DNA of 64,000 nucleotides from an uncultured Clostridium sp. (GCA_937885015.1 CALAAS010000040.1:5107-69106); one strand, 5' to 3'; counted from the stretch's first letter, positions 1-9,265 are shown. Notes: generated from the letters alone by a model not told the origin. Translations and numbers: made by a program.

Positions 1-2
1 TT

Positions 3-248
3 TATGTGGACGCCGACGCCGACGAGCGAATCCTGCGCCGGATTCTCCGCGATACCCGGGAACGGGGACGCCAGCTGGAGCAGATCATCGACCAGTATCT
101 GACTACTGTAAAACCCATGCACTACCGATTCGTGGAACCCACCCGGAGTTATGCAGACCTGGTTACCAACAGTGGAAAAAATGAGGTGGCCTTTTCCCTG
201 ATCCGCGGAGAAATCGCCCGCCGGCTTCAGATATCCACCTCATCGTAA
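3..248 (+). CDS. udk: Uridine kinase, C-terminal fragment (cut by window edge)
   Basis: The reading frame is open from the window start, so only about the last 81 residues are present. They contain the conserved uridine kinase tail: VDADADERILRRILRD, then RGRQLEQIIDQYL and VKPMHYRFVEPT. The family phosphorylates uridine and cytidine with GTP or ATP in pyrimidine salvage. The P-loop half lies upstream of the window. The next gene is convergent, with only 24 bp between the stop codons and no obvious terminator. Identification is from recognised family sequence. Confidence 0.85.
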   Translation, partial: YVDADADERILRRILRDTRERGRQLEQIIDQYLTTVKPMHYRFVEPTRSYADLVTNSGKNEVAFSLIRGEIARRLQISTSS

Positions 249-272
249 ATGGCCCAAAACCTCAAGCCATCG

Positions 273-1436
273 TTATGGTTCCTGCAACAGTCCCCGGAGC
301 GTCGGGGATACATGGAGTTCCCGAAGCATCCGGTCCAGGGCGGCGCTGTCCGCCTTTTTACCCTGCCGGATCGCCCGGATCATAATATTTTTCGGCGTGT
401 GCTCCATATCGATGAATTCCAGTATCTGGGTCCGGTATCCAGCCTGCTCCAGAAGCTGCGCCCGTATTCCATCGGTCAGGAGCGCAGCCATCCGCTCTTT
501 CAGAAGCCCGTACTGGAGAACCGGAGCCAGCATCTCATTTTCCACCTGACGGTTCAGCTCATGCTGGCAGCAGGGGACGGAAAGAATTACCCGTGCCCCC
601 CACTTTACCGCCTTGGCCAACGCATAGTCTGTCGCCGTATCGCAGGCGTGGAGTGTGACCACCATATCCACCTGATCAACTCCCTCATAGCCTGCAATAT
701 CTCCCTGCTGGAAAGAAAGCTCTGTAAACCCAAACTGCTTTGCCAGGCGGCTGCACAGGGCAATCACATCCTTCTTCAGGTCGAGTCCGATAATCCGGAC
801 CGGATACCCTTTCTTTTCTTTCAGATAATAGTACATGGCAAACGTCAGATACGACTTCCCACAGCCAAAATCCAGAATCGTGTTCACACGGTCCTGGCTC
901 AGTTTCGGAAGAATGTCTTCAATAAATTCCAGGAAGCGGTTAATCTGCCGGAATTTATCGTACTTTGCCCGAACCACCTGGCCCTGAGGCGTCATAACTC
1001 CCAACTCCACCAGAAACGGAACCGGCTCTCCCTCCGGCAGGATATAGCGCTTGGAGCGATTGTGGAACACCGGCCCTGGCTGGATAGAGGAACCCGCGGC
1101 CATCATTTTCTTCTTTTCTTTTATGGTAATGGTTCCCTTCTTACTGATCAGGATATGGGCCGTCCCATTCCTGGAAATCAGTTCTCCGTTCCGGTATCCG
1201 GAAAGAAACTGCTCCAGCACATAACGGCCTACCTCTTCCTTTCCGCCATTTTTCTGAAACGCCTGTTTTTCGGTAAATTCCTCCACCTGAAATGCCAGCT
1301 TTCCCCGCAGCATCAGAGGACGCACCGTCATCCGGATGAACAAATCCCGATTTCTGGGATTGCTGAAAATCATCTTCTCCAGATCACCGTCTAAAAAACG
1401 ATCCAGTAATGTGCTGAGCGCTTCTGTCTTTTCCAT
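273..1436 (-). CDS. Class I SAM-dependent methyltransferase (Methyltransf_32-like)
   Basis: The 387-residue protein has a SAM-binding motif I, TILDFGCGKSYLTF, at about residues 186-199. It is followed by the acidic strand RIIGLDLKKDV and a VVTLHACDTATDYAL segment. A cysteine-containing VPCCQHEL motif further on is typical of the PF13679 group. The N-terminal 180 residues are a family-specific region of unknown function. The substrate is not known; some relatives are thought to modify RNA. The ATG start has an AAAGG-type ribosome site about 11 bases upstream. It appears to start separately from UPF0210, whose stop lies 29 bp upstream in the same direction, so the two could be cotranscribed. 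Confidence 0.75.
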   Translation of the reverse strand: MEKTEALSTLLDRFLDGDLEKMIFSNPRNRDLFIRMTVRPLMLRGKLAFQVEEFTEKQAFQKNGGKEEVGRYVLEQFLSGYRNGELISRNGTAHILISKKGTITIKEKKKMMAAGSSIQPGPVFHNRSKRYILPEGEPVPFLVELGVMTPQGQVVRAKYDKFRQINRFLEFIEDILPKLSQDRVNTILDFGCGKSYLTFAMYYYLKEKKGYPVRIIGLDLKKDVIALCSRLAKQFGFTELSFQQGDIAGYEGVDQVDMVVTLHACDTATDYALAKAVKWGARVILSVPCCQHELNRQVENEMLAPVLQYGLLKERMAALLTDGIRAQLLEQAGYRTQILEFIDMEHTPKNIMIRAIRQGKKADSAALDRMLRELHVSPTLRGLLQEP

Positions 1437-1465
1437 CTCACGTTTCGCCTTTCTTTGCTTTACTT

Positions 1466-2830
1466 TTAATTTTTAAAGCTGTGGACCGGAGCCGGAATCC
1501 GTCCGGTACGGCTGATAAATTCGTCACAGGAGAAACGGTTTACCGGGATAATCGGTGCGTAACCCAGAAGACCTCCAAACTCCGCCGTCTCTCCCACCGT
1601 CTTTCCGATTACCGGAATCAGGCGGACTGCCGTCGTTTTCTGATTGATCATGCCGATAGCCGCCTCATCCGCAATGATGCCGGCAATGGTGGTTGCCTTC
1701 GTATCGCCCGGAATGGCAATCATATCAAGTCCCACCGAGCAGACACACGTCATGGCCTCCAGCTTTTCAATGGTCAGAGCCCCTTCCGACACCGCATCAA
1801 TCATTCCCTGATCCTCGCTGACCGGAATAAAAGCACCACTCAGGCCTCCCACATAGGAGGATGCCATAATTCCACCCTTTTTCACCTGGTCGTTGAGCAT
1901 GGCAAGAGCCGCCGTCGTTCCCGGAGCACCGCTTCGCTCCAGACCGATTTCCTCCAGAATCTCTGCCACACTGTCTCCCACTGCCGGAGTCGGCGCCAGA
2001 GATAAATCAATGATTCCAAAGGGAACGCCCAGGCGTCTGGATGCCTCCTGCGCCACCAGCTGGCCAACCCGCGTAATTTTAAAGGCTGTTTTCTTGATAG
2101 TCTCACAGAGCACCTCAAAATTCTCACCGCGTACCTTTTCAAGCGCCGTCTTTACCACGCCGGGCCCGCTGACTCCCACATGGATCACTGCATCCGCCTC
2201 TGTCACTCCGTGAAACGCTCCTGCCATGAACGGATTGTCATCCGGCGCATTACAGAATACCACCAGCTTGGCACAGCCAAGAGAATCCCGTTCTTTCGTC
2301 GCCTTTGCCGTCTCCAGAACCATCTCTCCCATCAGACGGACGGCATCCATATTCAGTCCCGTCTTTGTGGAACCCACATTGATGGAGCTGCAGACACGAT
2401 CCGTGACAGCCAGCGCCTGGGGAATAGAGCGAATCAGGAGTTCCTCCGCCTGGGTCATTCCCTTGGCAACCAAGGCCGAATAGCCTCCAATAAAATTAAC
2501 GCCCACTTCTTTCGCCGCCCGATCCAGGGTTTTTGCCATCTCCACAAAATCCTCCGTCGTCCGGCAGGCGCTGGCCCCCACCAGAGCAATGGGGGTTACA
2601 GAAATCCGCTTATTCACGATCGGAACGCCAAATTCCCGACCGATGGCGTCTCCCGTCTCCACCAGATCTCTGGCGTAGGACGTGATTTTCTTATAAATCT
2701 TTTCATTCATCCTGCCCAGGTCGCTGTCGCTGCAGTCCAGCAGGCTGATTCCCATGGTAATGGTACGCACATCCAGCTTCTCATTGGAGATCATGTTATT
2801 GGTCTCCAAAACCTCATACATGTTAATCAT
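1466..2830 (-). CDS. UPF0210 / PFL family protein (DUF711)
   Basis: This 454-residue protein matches the UPF0210 (DUF711) family over its full length. Recognisable segments are VRTITMGISLLDC near the N terminus, NFIGGYSALVAKG, CSSINVGSTKTGLNMDAV and VGDSVAEILEEIGLE. The family is widespread in Clostridia and archaea and is distantly related in fold to glycyl-radical enzyme-like proteins, but its reaction is not established. It is encoded 27 bp downstream of the ACT-domain protein. This pairing of UPF0210 with UPF0237 is conserved in many genomes and suggests that the ACT protein regulates or partners it. No membrane segment or signal peptide is present. Confidence 0.85.
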   Translation of the reverse strand: MINMYEVLETNNMISNEKLDVRTITMGISLLDCSDSDLGRMNEKIYKKITSYARDLVETGDAIGREFGVPIVNKRISVTPIALVGASACRTTEDFVEMAKTLDRAAKEVGVNFIGGYSALVAKGMTQAEELLIRSIPQALAVTDRVCSSINVGSTKTGLNMDAVRLMGEMVLETAKATKERDSLGCAKLVVFCNAPDDNPFMAGAFHGVTEADAVIHVGVSGPGVVKTALEKVRGENFEVLCETIKKTAFKITRVGQLVAQEASRRLGVPFGIIDLSLAPTPAVGDSVAEILEEIGLERSGAPGTTAALAMLNDQVKKGGIMASSYVGGLSGAFIPVSEDQGMIDAVSEGALTIEKLEAMTCVCSVGLDMIAIPGDTKATTIAGIIADEAAIGMINQKTTAVRLIPVIGKTVGETAEFGGLLGYAPIIPVNRFSCDEFISRTGRIPAPVHSFKN

Positions 2831-2857
2831 CGCTCTATCGTCCTTTCCCCGCCTGGC

Positions 2858-3130
2858 TTAAATACGGTGCATGCTGGTAAAAATTTCCTCTTTCTGACAG
2901 CGGATCGTCACGCCGATCTCCTCTCCCAGAGCTGCCAGCTCCCGTGCCATATCATCAAACGGCTTTTTTGCCCCTGAAATATCTACGATCATCATCATGT
3001 TGAAGTATTCCTGAAGAATGGTCTGCGTAATATCAAGAATATTCATATTGTTGTCTGCCAGGTAATTGCACGTTTTTGCCACAATGCCAACCCGATCTTT
3101 TCCTACGATCGTAATAATAATCTTGCTCAT
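2858..3130 (-). CDS. ACT domain-containing protein (UPF0237 family)
   Basis: At 90 residues this is a single ACT domain plus a short tail. The N terminus, IIITIVGKDRVGIVAKTC, and NNMNILDITQTI are characteristic of UPF0237. ACT domains usually bind amino acids or other small ligands and control an attached or partner enzyme. No enzyme domain is present here. The gene directly precedes the UPF0210 gene in the same direction, so a regulatory partnership is a reasonable inference. A strong AGGAGG site sits 5 bases before the ATG. Confidence 0.85.
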   Translation of the reverse strand: MSKIIITIVGKDRVGIVAKTCNYLADNNMNILDITQTILQEYFNMMMIVDISGAKKPFDDMARELAALGEEIGVTIRCQKEEIFTSMHRI

Positions 3131-3187
3131 ATTAGCCTCCTTTATATTTCAGCCGTTTTCCAGACACCGCGCCCGGTCCGGCTATTC

Positions 3188-3985
3188 TTACACGGTTACA
3201 ATCTGTGATACGTCATCGCGTTTTGCCACTGTAATGGGAAAGTCCCCTGCCCTGTAGGGAGTGTCGCCCCGGCTGATCTCCTGGCGTACCGTCTCATAGG
3301 CCAGTTCCTCGTAATTATTTTCTTTACTCAGATGCCCCAGAAAAATATGCTTCATGCCGTCATGGAGAATGCAGCTTAAAAGACGCCCTGCATTCTCATT
3401 GGAAAGATGGCCGTAATCACTTAAAATTCTCCGTTTCAGATAATAGGGATAAGGGCCAGCCTCCAACATCCTCACATCATGGTTCGCCTCCAGAAGGATC
3501 GCATCCAGTCCCTGAAGATGGTCGATGATATACTGGGAATAATGTCCCATATCCGTGGCGACTGCAATAGATTTTGTTTCGTTCTGAATCCGATACGCCA
3601 CCGGATTGGCCGCATCGTGATCGATCCGGAATGGCTTAATTTCCAGATCTCCGATGCAAAAATCCACATCATGGCAGATTGGGCAAAACAGGTCCCTCGG
3701 AAACTCCCCCAGACTCTTTGACGCTCCAATCTCCTCCAGAGTTTCCCGGGTACTGTAAATGGGAACCCCATATTTCCGGGACAGAACCCCCAGTCCCTTG
3801 ATATGGTCTGAATGTTCGTGGGTAATCAGAACCCCTGACAATTCACTCCCCTTTACCCCCAGTTCACTGAGTCCCTTTTCAATTCTCCGGTTGCTGATTC
3901 CCGCATCCACCAGAATGTGCGTCTTATCGCTTCCTATATAAATACAATTGCCACTGCTGCCGCTGGCAATACTAACCATCCGCAT
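3188..3985 (-). CDS. MBL-fold metallohydrolase, WalJ/YycJ-like
   Basis: The 265-residue protein carries the metallo-beta-lactamase metal motif THEHSDH at residues 55-61. The N terminus, VSIASGSSGNCIYIG, and the C-terminal IFLGHLSKENN match the WalJ/YycJ branch. WalJ in Bacillus is encoded with the WalKR cell-wall two-component system and has been linked to coordination of wall and DNA metabolism. Here there is no walRK nearby; the neighbours are coaE and the ACT protein. The catalytic motifs look intact. Substrate unknown, probably a phosphodiester or nucleic acid. Confidence 0.8.
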   Translation of the reverse strand: MRMVSIASGSSGNCIYIGSDKTHILVDAGISNRRIEKGLSELGVKGSELSGVLITHEHSDHIKGLGVLSRKYGVPIYSTRETLEEIGASKSLGEFPRDLFCPICHDVDFCIGDLEIKPFRIDHDAANPVAYRIQNETKSIAVATDMGHYSQYIIDHLQGLDAILLEANHDVRMLEAGPYPYYLKRRILSDYGHLSNENAGRLLSCILHDGMKHIFLGHLSKENNYEELAYETVRQEISRGDTPYRAGDFPITVAKRDDVSQIVTV

Positions 3986-4016
3986 GTCGTTTTCCTGTCC
4001 TCTTTTTGTTTTCTCT

Positions 4017-4592
4017 TTACTGCGTTAAAAACCGGCTCAGCTGGCTACGAATCTCCTCCACTGGCCCATTGTTATCCAACACCCGGTCTGCAAGCTTCCT
4101 GTATTCCTCCTCCGAGGCCTGATTGGCCATGATATCCCGGCACTTTTTCTCTGTATAGCCCCGGCTGGCCATCAGGCGGCGAATCCGGTTCTCCCGGGAG
4201 GTGTACACATACCAGATTTCGTCAAACATGGCATTATGCTCCTCATCAAAAAGAGCCGCTTCCACCACCACCAGCTCTCGGCTTTCCTCCCGAATAGCAT
4301 CCTGAATTTCCTGCCATACCATGGGATGGATAATCCCGTTCATTGTCTTTACCGCTTCCGGATCCCGGAAAATCAGATCTGCCAGTTTTTTTCGGTCAAT
4401 CTGTCCATCCGCCCCCAGAAATGAATCTCCCAGGGCCTTTACCACCTGCCGGTAGCCTTCCGTTTCCGGTTCCATCAACTGGTGGGCAATCTGATCTGCC
4501 ACCAGAATTCTGGCTCCGAATTCCTGTTCCAGAATCTTTAATACTTCGCTTTTTCCAGATCCCACGCCGCCGGTAATACTGATTACCTTCAT
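4017..4592 (-). CDS. coaE: Dephospho-CoA kinase
   Basis: The enzyme phosphorylates the 3'-hydroxyl of dephospho-CoA with ATP, the last step of coenzyme A synthesis. The Walker A motif GGVGSGKS lies at residues 8-15 and DQIAHQLMEP and MNGIIHPMVWQEI are family motifs. The ATG at 4592 was chosen because AAAGGAGAGG lies about 8 bases upstream and the protein then begins MKVISITGG as in homologues. The open frame extends 21 codons further upstream but that extension is not family sequence. Length (191 residues) is normal. It follows polA in the same direction, a common clostridial order. Confidence 0.9.
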   Translation of the reverse strand: MKVISITGGVGSGKSEVLKILEQEFGARILVADQIAHQLMEPETEGYRQVVKALGDSFLGADGQIDRKKLADLIFRDPEAVKTMNGIIHPMVWQEIQDAIREESRELVVVEAALFDEEHNAMFDEIWYVYTSRENRIRRLMASRGYTEKKCRDIMANQASEEEYRKLADRVLDNNGPVEEIRSQLSRFLTQ

Positions 4593-4712
4593 TCTGCCAT
4601 CCTCTCCTTTGTCTTCCGGATCTCTGCTTCCTTCAGCGCCTCTCCTGGCTGCCATTCATCCTATTCCCACACCTGTCCCGTCTTTCCCGGAATCTTCTCA
4701 TTTTCCCACACT

Positions 4713-7388
4713 TTATTTCGTCTCAAACCAGGAATTTCCTGTCTTCATATCAATCTCCAGCTCCACCTGTAAAGTGGTAGCATGTTTCATTTCCTCAGCC
4801 AGAATTTCTTTGACCCGCTCCGTCTCTTCCTTCCAGGTCTCCACAAGAAGCTCGTCATGCACCTGCAGCACGATCCGGGAGCGAAGTCCCTCCCGCCGCA
4901 GCCGCTGATCCACCCGGAACATGGCAATCTTGATGATATCTGCCGCTGTTCCCTGGATCGGAGAATTCATCGCCACCCGCTCTCCAAAGGAGCGCTGCAT
5001 GAAATTGGCTGATTTCAGTTCCGGAACTGGACGGCGGCGGCCAAACATGGTTTCCACATATCCCTGCTCACGCCCCAGTTCCACCTGGCTGTCCAAAAAC
5101 CGTTTCACATCCGGATACGTCTCAAAATACCGGTTAATATAGGTCAGCGCCTCTTTCCTGGAAATGCTCAGATCCTCGCTCAATCCAAATGCGCTGATCC
5201 CGTAAACGATGCCAAAATTAACCGCCTTGGCATTCCGCCGCAGGAGCGGCGTAACCTCCGAAAGCGGCACATGGAACACCTCCGACGCCGTAATAGCGTG
5301 AATATCCTCCGCCTTCCGGTAAGCCTCAATCAGGTTCTGATCTCCGGACATGTGGGCCAGAACCCGCAGTTCAATCTGCGAATAATCAGCATCCACCAGA
5401 ACACAACCCTCTCTGGGTACAAAAAGTTTTCGGATCTCCCGTCCCAGTTCCATTCGAACCGGAATATTCTGCAAATTCGGTTCCGTGCTGCTAATACGCC
5501 CGGTGGCCGTAATAGTCTGATTGAAGGTTCCGTGAATCCTCCCATCTTCCCGAATGAACGCAGCCAGTCCATCCGCATAGGTTGATTTCAGCTTCGTCAC
5601 CTGCCGGTAATCAAGGATTTTCTGTACCACCGGATAATCCGGGGCCAGCTTTTCCAGCACATCCGCCGCTGTGGAATACCCGGTCTTCGTCTTCTTTCCA
5701 CCGGGCAGTCCCATTTTTTCAAACAGCACCTCGCCCAGCTGTTTGGGTGAATTGATATTGAATGTCTCCCCTGTCTCCTTCCGGATTTCCTGTTCCAGCG
5801 CTTCGATCTGAAGCTGTAACTTTTCTCCGTAGGCTTTCAGCTCTTCCCGGCGAACTGCAATGCCCTCTTCTTCCATATGATAAAGGCTGTAAATAACCGG
5901 CATCTCAATTTCGTAAAACAGGCTGCGCATCCCGGCTTCAGAAAGTTTCTTTTCCAGAACCGGACGCGCCTTCCAGGCCACATAGGCCATATAGCAAAGA
6001 CAGGTCTTTGCCTTTTCCGGCATAGTAGAAATGCCCTCTTCCACCGATGCCTTTCCAAGCAAATCCATTCTGGATGGAACCGTCATATCCAGATAATCTC
6101 TGGCAAGGTCATCATATTCATACGTATCCTTCAGCGGATTTAAGAGATATCCGGCCACACCGGCGTCAAAAATCGCCTCACCGCCGTTCTGGCTGCCCAG
6201 TCCGTCCACCACATCCCGATTCTTTCTGCCAAGCCATGGAAGCTGGCTTTTCAGATTCAGCACAGAAACAGAAGGAGATACTGTCATCAGCTCCTCCAAC
6301 GCTCCTGCCAGATACTCACCGCTCAGAAATCCAGCTGCCGGGATGGCATAAATATCCTCCTCCCCAAAGCAGAGAGCCAGGGCCATTACCTTCCCCTTCT
6401 CCAGAATTAGCTGCGCTCCCACAGAAGGTACCTTTCCGGCAGCCTCAAAAACCACCTGCGCTTTTCCAAAATCAGAAATCAGCAAAAATGACGCCTCAAT
6501 CCCGGCCGCAGAAAACGCCTCTTCCCCGAATTTCTGAAGAATGGATTTAAACTCCAGCTGTTTCATCAGCTGGTAAGCCTCTGGCGTATAGATGTTTTCC
6601 AGCCGCGCCTCTTCCATGGAAAAAGGAATTTCACAGTCCGTGCAGATGGTTGCCAGCGTCTTGCTAAGTCTGGCCATATCGTAATGCTCCCGCAGCGCCC
6701 TCTGGGCCCTGGGAGGCTTAATCTCATCCAGATGCTCGTAGGCATTTTCAATGGAGCCGTAGGTAACAATCAGGCTGGTGGCCGTCTTCTCTCCAATGGA
6801 AGGAACACCCGGAATATTATCCGAAGCATCTCCCATCAGGGCTTTCACATCAATGAATTCTTCCGGTGTAACCTGATACTCCCGTTTCACATCCTCCGGA
6901 TAATAATCCCGGATTTCCGTCGTGCCCCGGGATGTCCGCGGCATACGGATTTTCACCCGCTCATCCGCAAGCTGCAAAAGATCCCGGTCTCCCGATACCA
7001 CCGAAACCTCTGCACCCTCTGCTGCACAGCGTCTGGCAATGGTTCCCAGGATATCATCTGCCTCATATCCGGCCTTCGAAAGAATCGGAATTCCCATGGA
7101 CGCCAGTACTTCCTTTATAAGCGGAACCTGCTCTCTCAGCTCCTCCGGCATGGGTTTTCGCGTCCCCTTATAGGCTTCGAACATCTCATGGCGAAATGTC
7201 GGTTCCTTTCTGTCAAACGCCACGGCCAGATACTCCGCCTTCTCATCCTCGATTACCCGAAACATAATATTCAAAAATCCATATACCGCGTTGGTATGGA
7301 GTCCTTTGGAATTGGTCAGCTCCGGGACGCCATAATAAGCCCGGTTCAAAATGCTGTGACCATCTATCAACACTAATTTCCCCATCAT
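4713..7388 (-). CDS. polA: DNA polymerase I
   Basis: The 891-residue protein has the three-domain Pol I layout. The N-terminal 5' nuclease carries LVLIDGHSILNRAYYG, ADDILG, SGDRDLLQLAD and DASDNIPGVPSIGEKTA. The middle region (about 300-480) is the exonuclease fold, but the metal-binding DxE signature is missing (SVGAQLILEKG stands in that place), so proofreading is probably lost, as in Bacillus and Thermus enzymes. The polymerase domain has DADYSQIELRVLAHMSGD, RRNAKAVNFGIVYG and QVHDELLVE, all intact. Two adjacent ATGs exist; the second (7385) is better spaced from GAGGGAGG. It acts in Okazaki-fragment processing and repair synthesis. Confidence 0.95.
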   Translation of the reverse strand: MMGKLVLIDGHSILNRAYYGVPELTNSKGLHTNAVYGFLNIMFRVIEDEKAEYLAVAFDRKEPTFRHEMFEAYKGTRKPMPEELREQVPLIKEVLASMGIPILSKAGYEADDILGTIARRCAAEGAEVSVVSGDRDLLQLADERVKIRMPRTSRGTTEIRDYYPEDVKREYQVTPEEFIDVKALMGDASDNIPGVPSIGEKTATSLIVTYGSIENAYEHLDEIKPPRAQRALREHYDMARLSKTLATICTDCEIPFSMEEARLENIYTPEAYQLMKQLEFKSILQKFGEEAFSAAGIEASFLLISDFGKAQVVFEAAGKVPSVGAQLILEKGKVMALALCFGEEDIYAIPAAGFLSGEYLAGALEELMTVSPSVSVLNLKSQLPWLGRKNRDVVDGLGSQNGGEAIFDAGVAGYLLNPLKDTYEYDDLARDYLDMTVPSRMDLLGKASVEEGISTMPEKAKTCLCYMAYVAWKARPVLEKKLSEAGMRSLFYEIEMPVIYSLYHMEEEGIAVRREELKAYGEKLQLQIEALEQEIRKETGETFNINSPKQLGEVLFEKMGLPGGKKTKTGYSTAADVLEKLAPDYPVVQKILDYRQVTKLKSTYADGLAAFIREDGRIHGTFNQTITATGRISSTEPNLQNIPVRMELGREIRKLFVPREGCVLVDADYSQIELRVLAHMSGDQNLIEAYRKAEDIHAITASEVFHVPLSEVTPLLRRNAKAVNFGIVYGISAFGLSEDLSISRKEALTYINRYFETYPDVKRFLDSQVELGREQGYVETMFGRRRPVPELKSANFMQRSFGERVAMNSPIQGTAADIIKIAMFRVDQRLRREGLRSRIVLQVHDELLVETWKEETERVKEILAEEMKHATTLQVELEIDMKTGNSWFETK

Positions 7389-7397
7389 TCCTCCCTC

Positions 7398-7742
7398 TCA
7401 GAAAAACCAGATTCGGACCTGCAAAAAGATGGTAACCATCACTGCCATAATCCACAGGGTATTAACGCTGTACCGAAGCGTTCGAAACCCCCACATCCGG
7501 CGCACGCGCCCGTAGGACTCCTCAATCTTCCGTTCCAGAGCACCCATAATATCAAAGGTTCCACGCCCAGAATCCAGCTGCTTCAGGCCCACATCCACCA
7601 TAAAATAAATTTCCAGTTCTTCCTGACAATTCCGGCATTCTTCCAGATGGGCCAGAAATCCTTCCAACTCATCCCCTGTCAGTTCATCCCGAATATAGGG
7701 CGTCACAAGGCGCTCCGCTTCCTGACATGTCACGTCCACCAC
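7398..7742 (-). CDS. Small zf-HC2 (anti-sigma-like) membrane protein
   Basis: The 114-residue protein starts with a putative zinc finger of the anti-sigma type: Cys6, then HLEECRNC, giving an HxxxCxxC motif. A single hydrophobic segment (TLWIMAVMVTIFL) ends the protein just before the stop, so it should be anchored with the finger in the cytoplasm. Such domains usually bind an ECF sigma factor, but no sigma gene is adjacent. It sits 9 bp upstream of polA in the same direction. The family is recognised, the partner is not. Confidence 0.65.
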   Translation of the reverse strand: MVDVTCQEAERLVTPYIRDELTGDELEGFLAHLEECRNCQEELEIYFMVDVGLKQLDSGRGTFDIMGALERKIEESYGRVRRMWGFRTLRYSVNTLWIMAVMVTIFLQVRIWFF

Positions 7743-7755
7743 CTCCCATGTTTAG

Positions 7756-7793
7756 AAAAAAGGCCCGGAATTTCTTGATACAAATTCCGAGCC
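7756..7793 (-). terminator. Intrinsic terminator after tRNA-Leu
   Basis: On the minus strand GGCTCGGAATTT pairs with AAATTCCGGGCC across an 8-base loop and is followed by six T residues. It lies 18 bases beyond the 3' end of tRNA-Leu and just before the zinc-finger gene. Confidence 0.8.
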
Positions 7794-7810
7794 CTGCCCC
7801 TGCCAAGGAG

Positions 7811-7893
7811 TGCCGGCTGCGGGACTTGAACCCGCACGGTGTCGCCACCAATGGATTTTGAGTCCACCTCGTCTGCCATTCCGACAAGCCGGC
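7811..7893 (-). tRNA. tRNA-Leu (anticodon CAA)
   Basis: The 83-base gene folds as a class II tRNA. The acceptor arms GCCGGCT and AGCCGGC pair perfectly and the discriminator base is A. The anticodon loop reads CTCAAAA, giving CAA, which decodes TTG. A long variable arm (TTGGTGGCGACACC) is present, as expected for leucine. The T arm is GCGGGTTCAAGTCCCGC. No CCA is encoded. Its own promoter and terminator flank it. Confidence 0.95.
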
Positions 7894-7911
7894 TGTCTAT
7901 CAGCGATTACT

Positions 7912-7940
7912 ATCTTATCAAAATTGTAGAAAAATTGCAA
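7912..7940 (-). promoter_or_regulatory. Sigma-A promoter of tRNA-Leu
   Basis: On the minus strand TTGCAA and TAAGAT are separated by 17 bases, with TG one base ahead of the -10 box. The -10 ends 19 bases before the mature tRNA 5' end, which fits a short precursor leader. Confidence 0.65.
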
Positions 7941-7962
7941 CTATTTTTTTATCTCAATACAG

Positions 7963-8004
7963 AAAAAAGGCAGCCGGAAACATTCAATTCCGTTTCCGGC
8001 TGCC
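7963..8004 (-). terminator. Intrinsic terminator after the purH-like gene
   Basis: A perfect 13-bp stem (GGCAGCCGGAAAC with GTTTCCGGCTGCC) with a 10-base loop is followed on the minus strand by six T residues. It lies about 43 bases after the stop codon of the AICAR transformylase gene and ends the purine transcript. Confidence 0.9.
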
Positions 8005-8046
8005 AAATTCTCAGCATCAGGCCCCGATTTTCTGTCCCACAATATC

Positions 8047-9225
8047 TTAATGATGGAACAGACGAATTCCTGTAAACGCCATAACCATGCCGTATTTATT
8101 GCAGGTTTCAATTACATTGTCATCCCGGACAGAGCCGCCCGGCTGTGCAATATACTGAACACCGCTCTTATGAGCCCGCTCAATATTGTCTCCAAAGGGG
8201 AAGAATGCATCTGAACCCAGCGTCACACCCTGCATGCCGTCCAGCCATGCCCTTTTTTCCTCCCGGGTAAATACCGGAGGTTTCTCTTTGAAAATCTTCT
8301 GCCAGGCGCCATCGGCCAAAACATCCATATATTCCTCACCAATATAAACATCAATGGCATTGTCACGATCCGCTCTCTTAATTCCGTCTACAAAGGAAAG
8401 ATTCAGAACCTGCGGTGCCTGGCGAAGATACCAGTTGTCCGCCTTCTGTCCAGCCAGACGCGTGCAGTGTACCCGGGACTGCTGGCCGGCTCCGATTCCG
8501 ATGGCCTGTCCGTCCTTTACATAGCACACGGAATTGGACTGGGTATATTTCAGCGTAATCAGTGAGATCATCATATCAATCTTCGCTGCGTCCGGAAGCT
8601 CCTTATTTTCTGTTACCAGATTGGACAGAAGTTCCCGGTTAATGGGCAGTTCATTTCTGCCCTGCTCAAAGGTAATACCGAATACCTGTTTCTTCTCTGT
8701 CGGCTCCGGAACATAGGACGGGTCAATCTCAATCACATTATAGTTTCCGTTTTTCTTGGATCTCAAAATCTCCAGCGCTTCCTCTGTGTAGCCGGGAGCA
8801 ATAACTCCATCCGACACCTCCCGTTTGATAATCCGGGCTGTATCTGCATCGCACACGTCCGACAGAGAAATAAAATCGCCGAAAGAAGACATCCGGTCTG
8901 CTCCGCGGGCTCTGGCATAGGCACAGGCCAGAGGAGAAAGCTCTCCCATATCGTCCACCCAGTAGATCTTCCGCATCGTTTCATCCATGGGAAGTCCCAC
9001 CGCCGCTCCTGCCGGAGAAACGTGTTTGAAAGAAGTTGCTGCCGGAAGGCCAGTTGCCTCCTTCAGCTCCTTTACCAGCTGCCATCCATTGAAGGCATCC
9101 AGAAAATTGATATATCCTGGACGGCCGCAAAGCACCTTAATCGGAAGTTCTCTGCCGTTTTCCATAAAAATCCGGGACGGCTTCTGGTTCGGGTTACAGC
9201 CATATTTTAATTCCAGTTCTTTCAT
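8047..9225 (-). CDS. AICAR transformylase, stand-alone (PurH C-domain type)
   Basis: The 392-residue protein transfers a formyl group from 10-formyl-THF to AICAR, giving FAICAR, the ninth step of purine synthesis. It corresponds only to the transformylase half of bifunctional PurH: LKYGCNPNQKPSRIF begins the domain, SFKHVSPAGAAVG carries the Lys/His catalytic pair, and SDAFFPFGDNIERAHKSGV is near the C terminus. The MGS-like IMP cyclohydrolase domain is absent. That missing activity is supplied by the gene immediately upstream (9266-9979), 40 bp away in the same operon. This two-gene arrangement is known in several Clostridia. Confidence 0.9.
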   Translation of the reverse strand: MKELELKYGCNPNQKPSRIFMENGRELPIKVLCGRPGYINFLDAFNGWQLVKELKEATGLPAATSFKHVSPAGAAVGLPMDETMRKIYWVDDMGELSPLACAYARARGADRMSSFGDFISLSDVCDADTARIIKREVSDGVIAPGYTEEALEILRSKKNGNYNVIEIDPSYVPEPTEKKQVFGITFEQGRNELPINRELLSNLVTENKELPDAAKIDMMISLITLKYTQSNSVCYVKDGQAIGIGAGQQSRVHCTRLAGQKADNWYLRQAPQVLNLSFVDGIKRADRDNAIDVYIGEEYMDVLADGAWQKIFKEKPPVFTREEKRAWLDGMQGVTLGSDAFFPFGDNIERAHKSGVQYIAQPGGSVRDDNVIETCNKYGMVMAFTGIRLFHH

Positions 9226-9265
9226 GATCCAATTATCCTCCTACTTCTTTGTGCGAATGTTTTTC

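Noticed and set aside
249..1394. 381-codon plus-strand open frame
   Set aside because: Antisense to the SAM methyltransferase with clear motifs; no family sequence in the frame itself.
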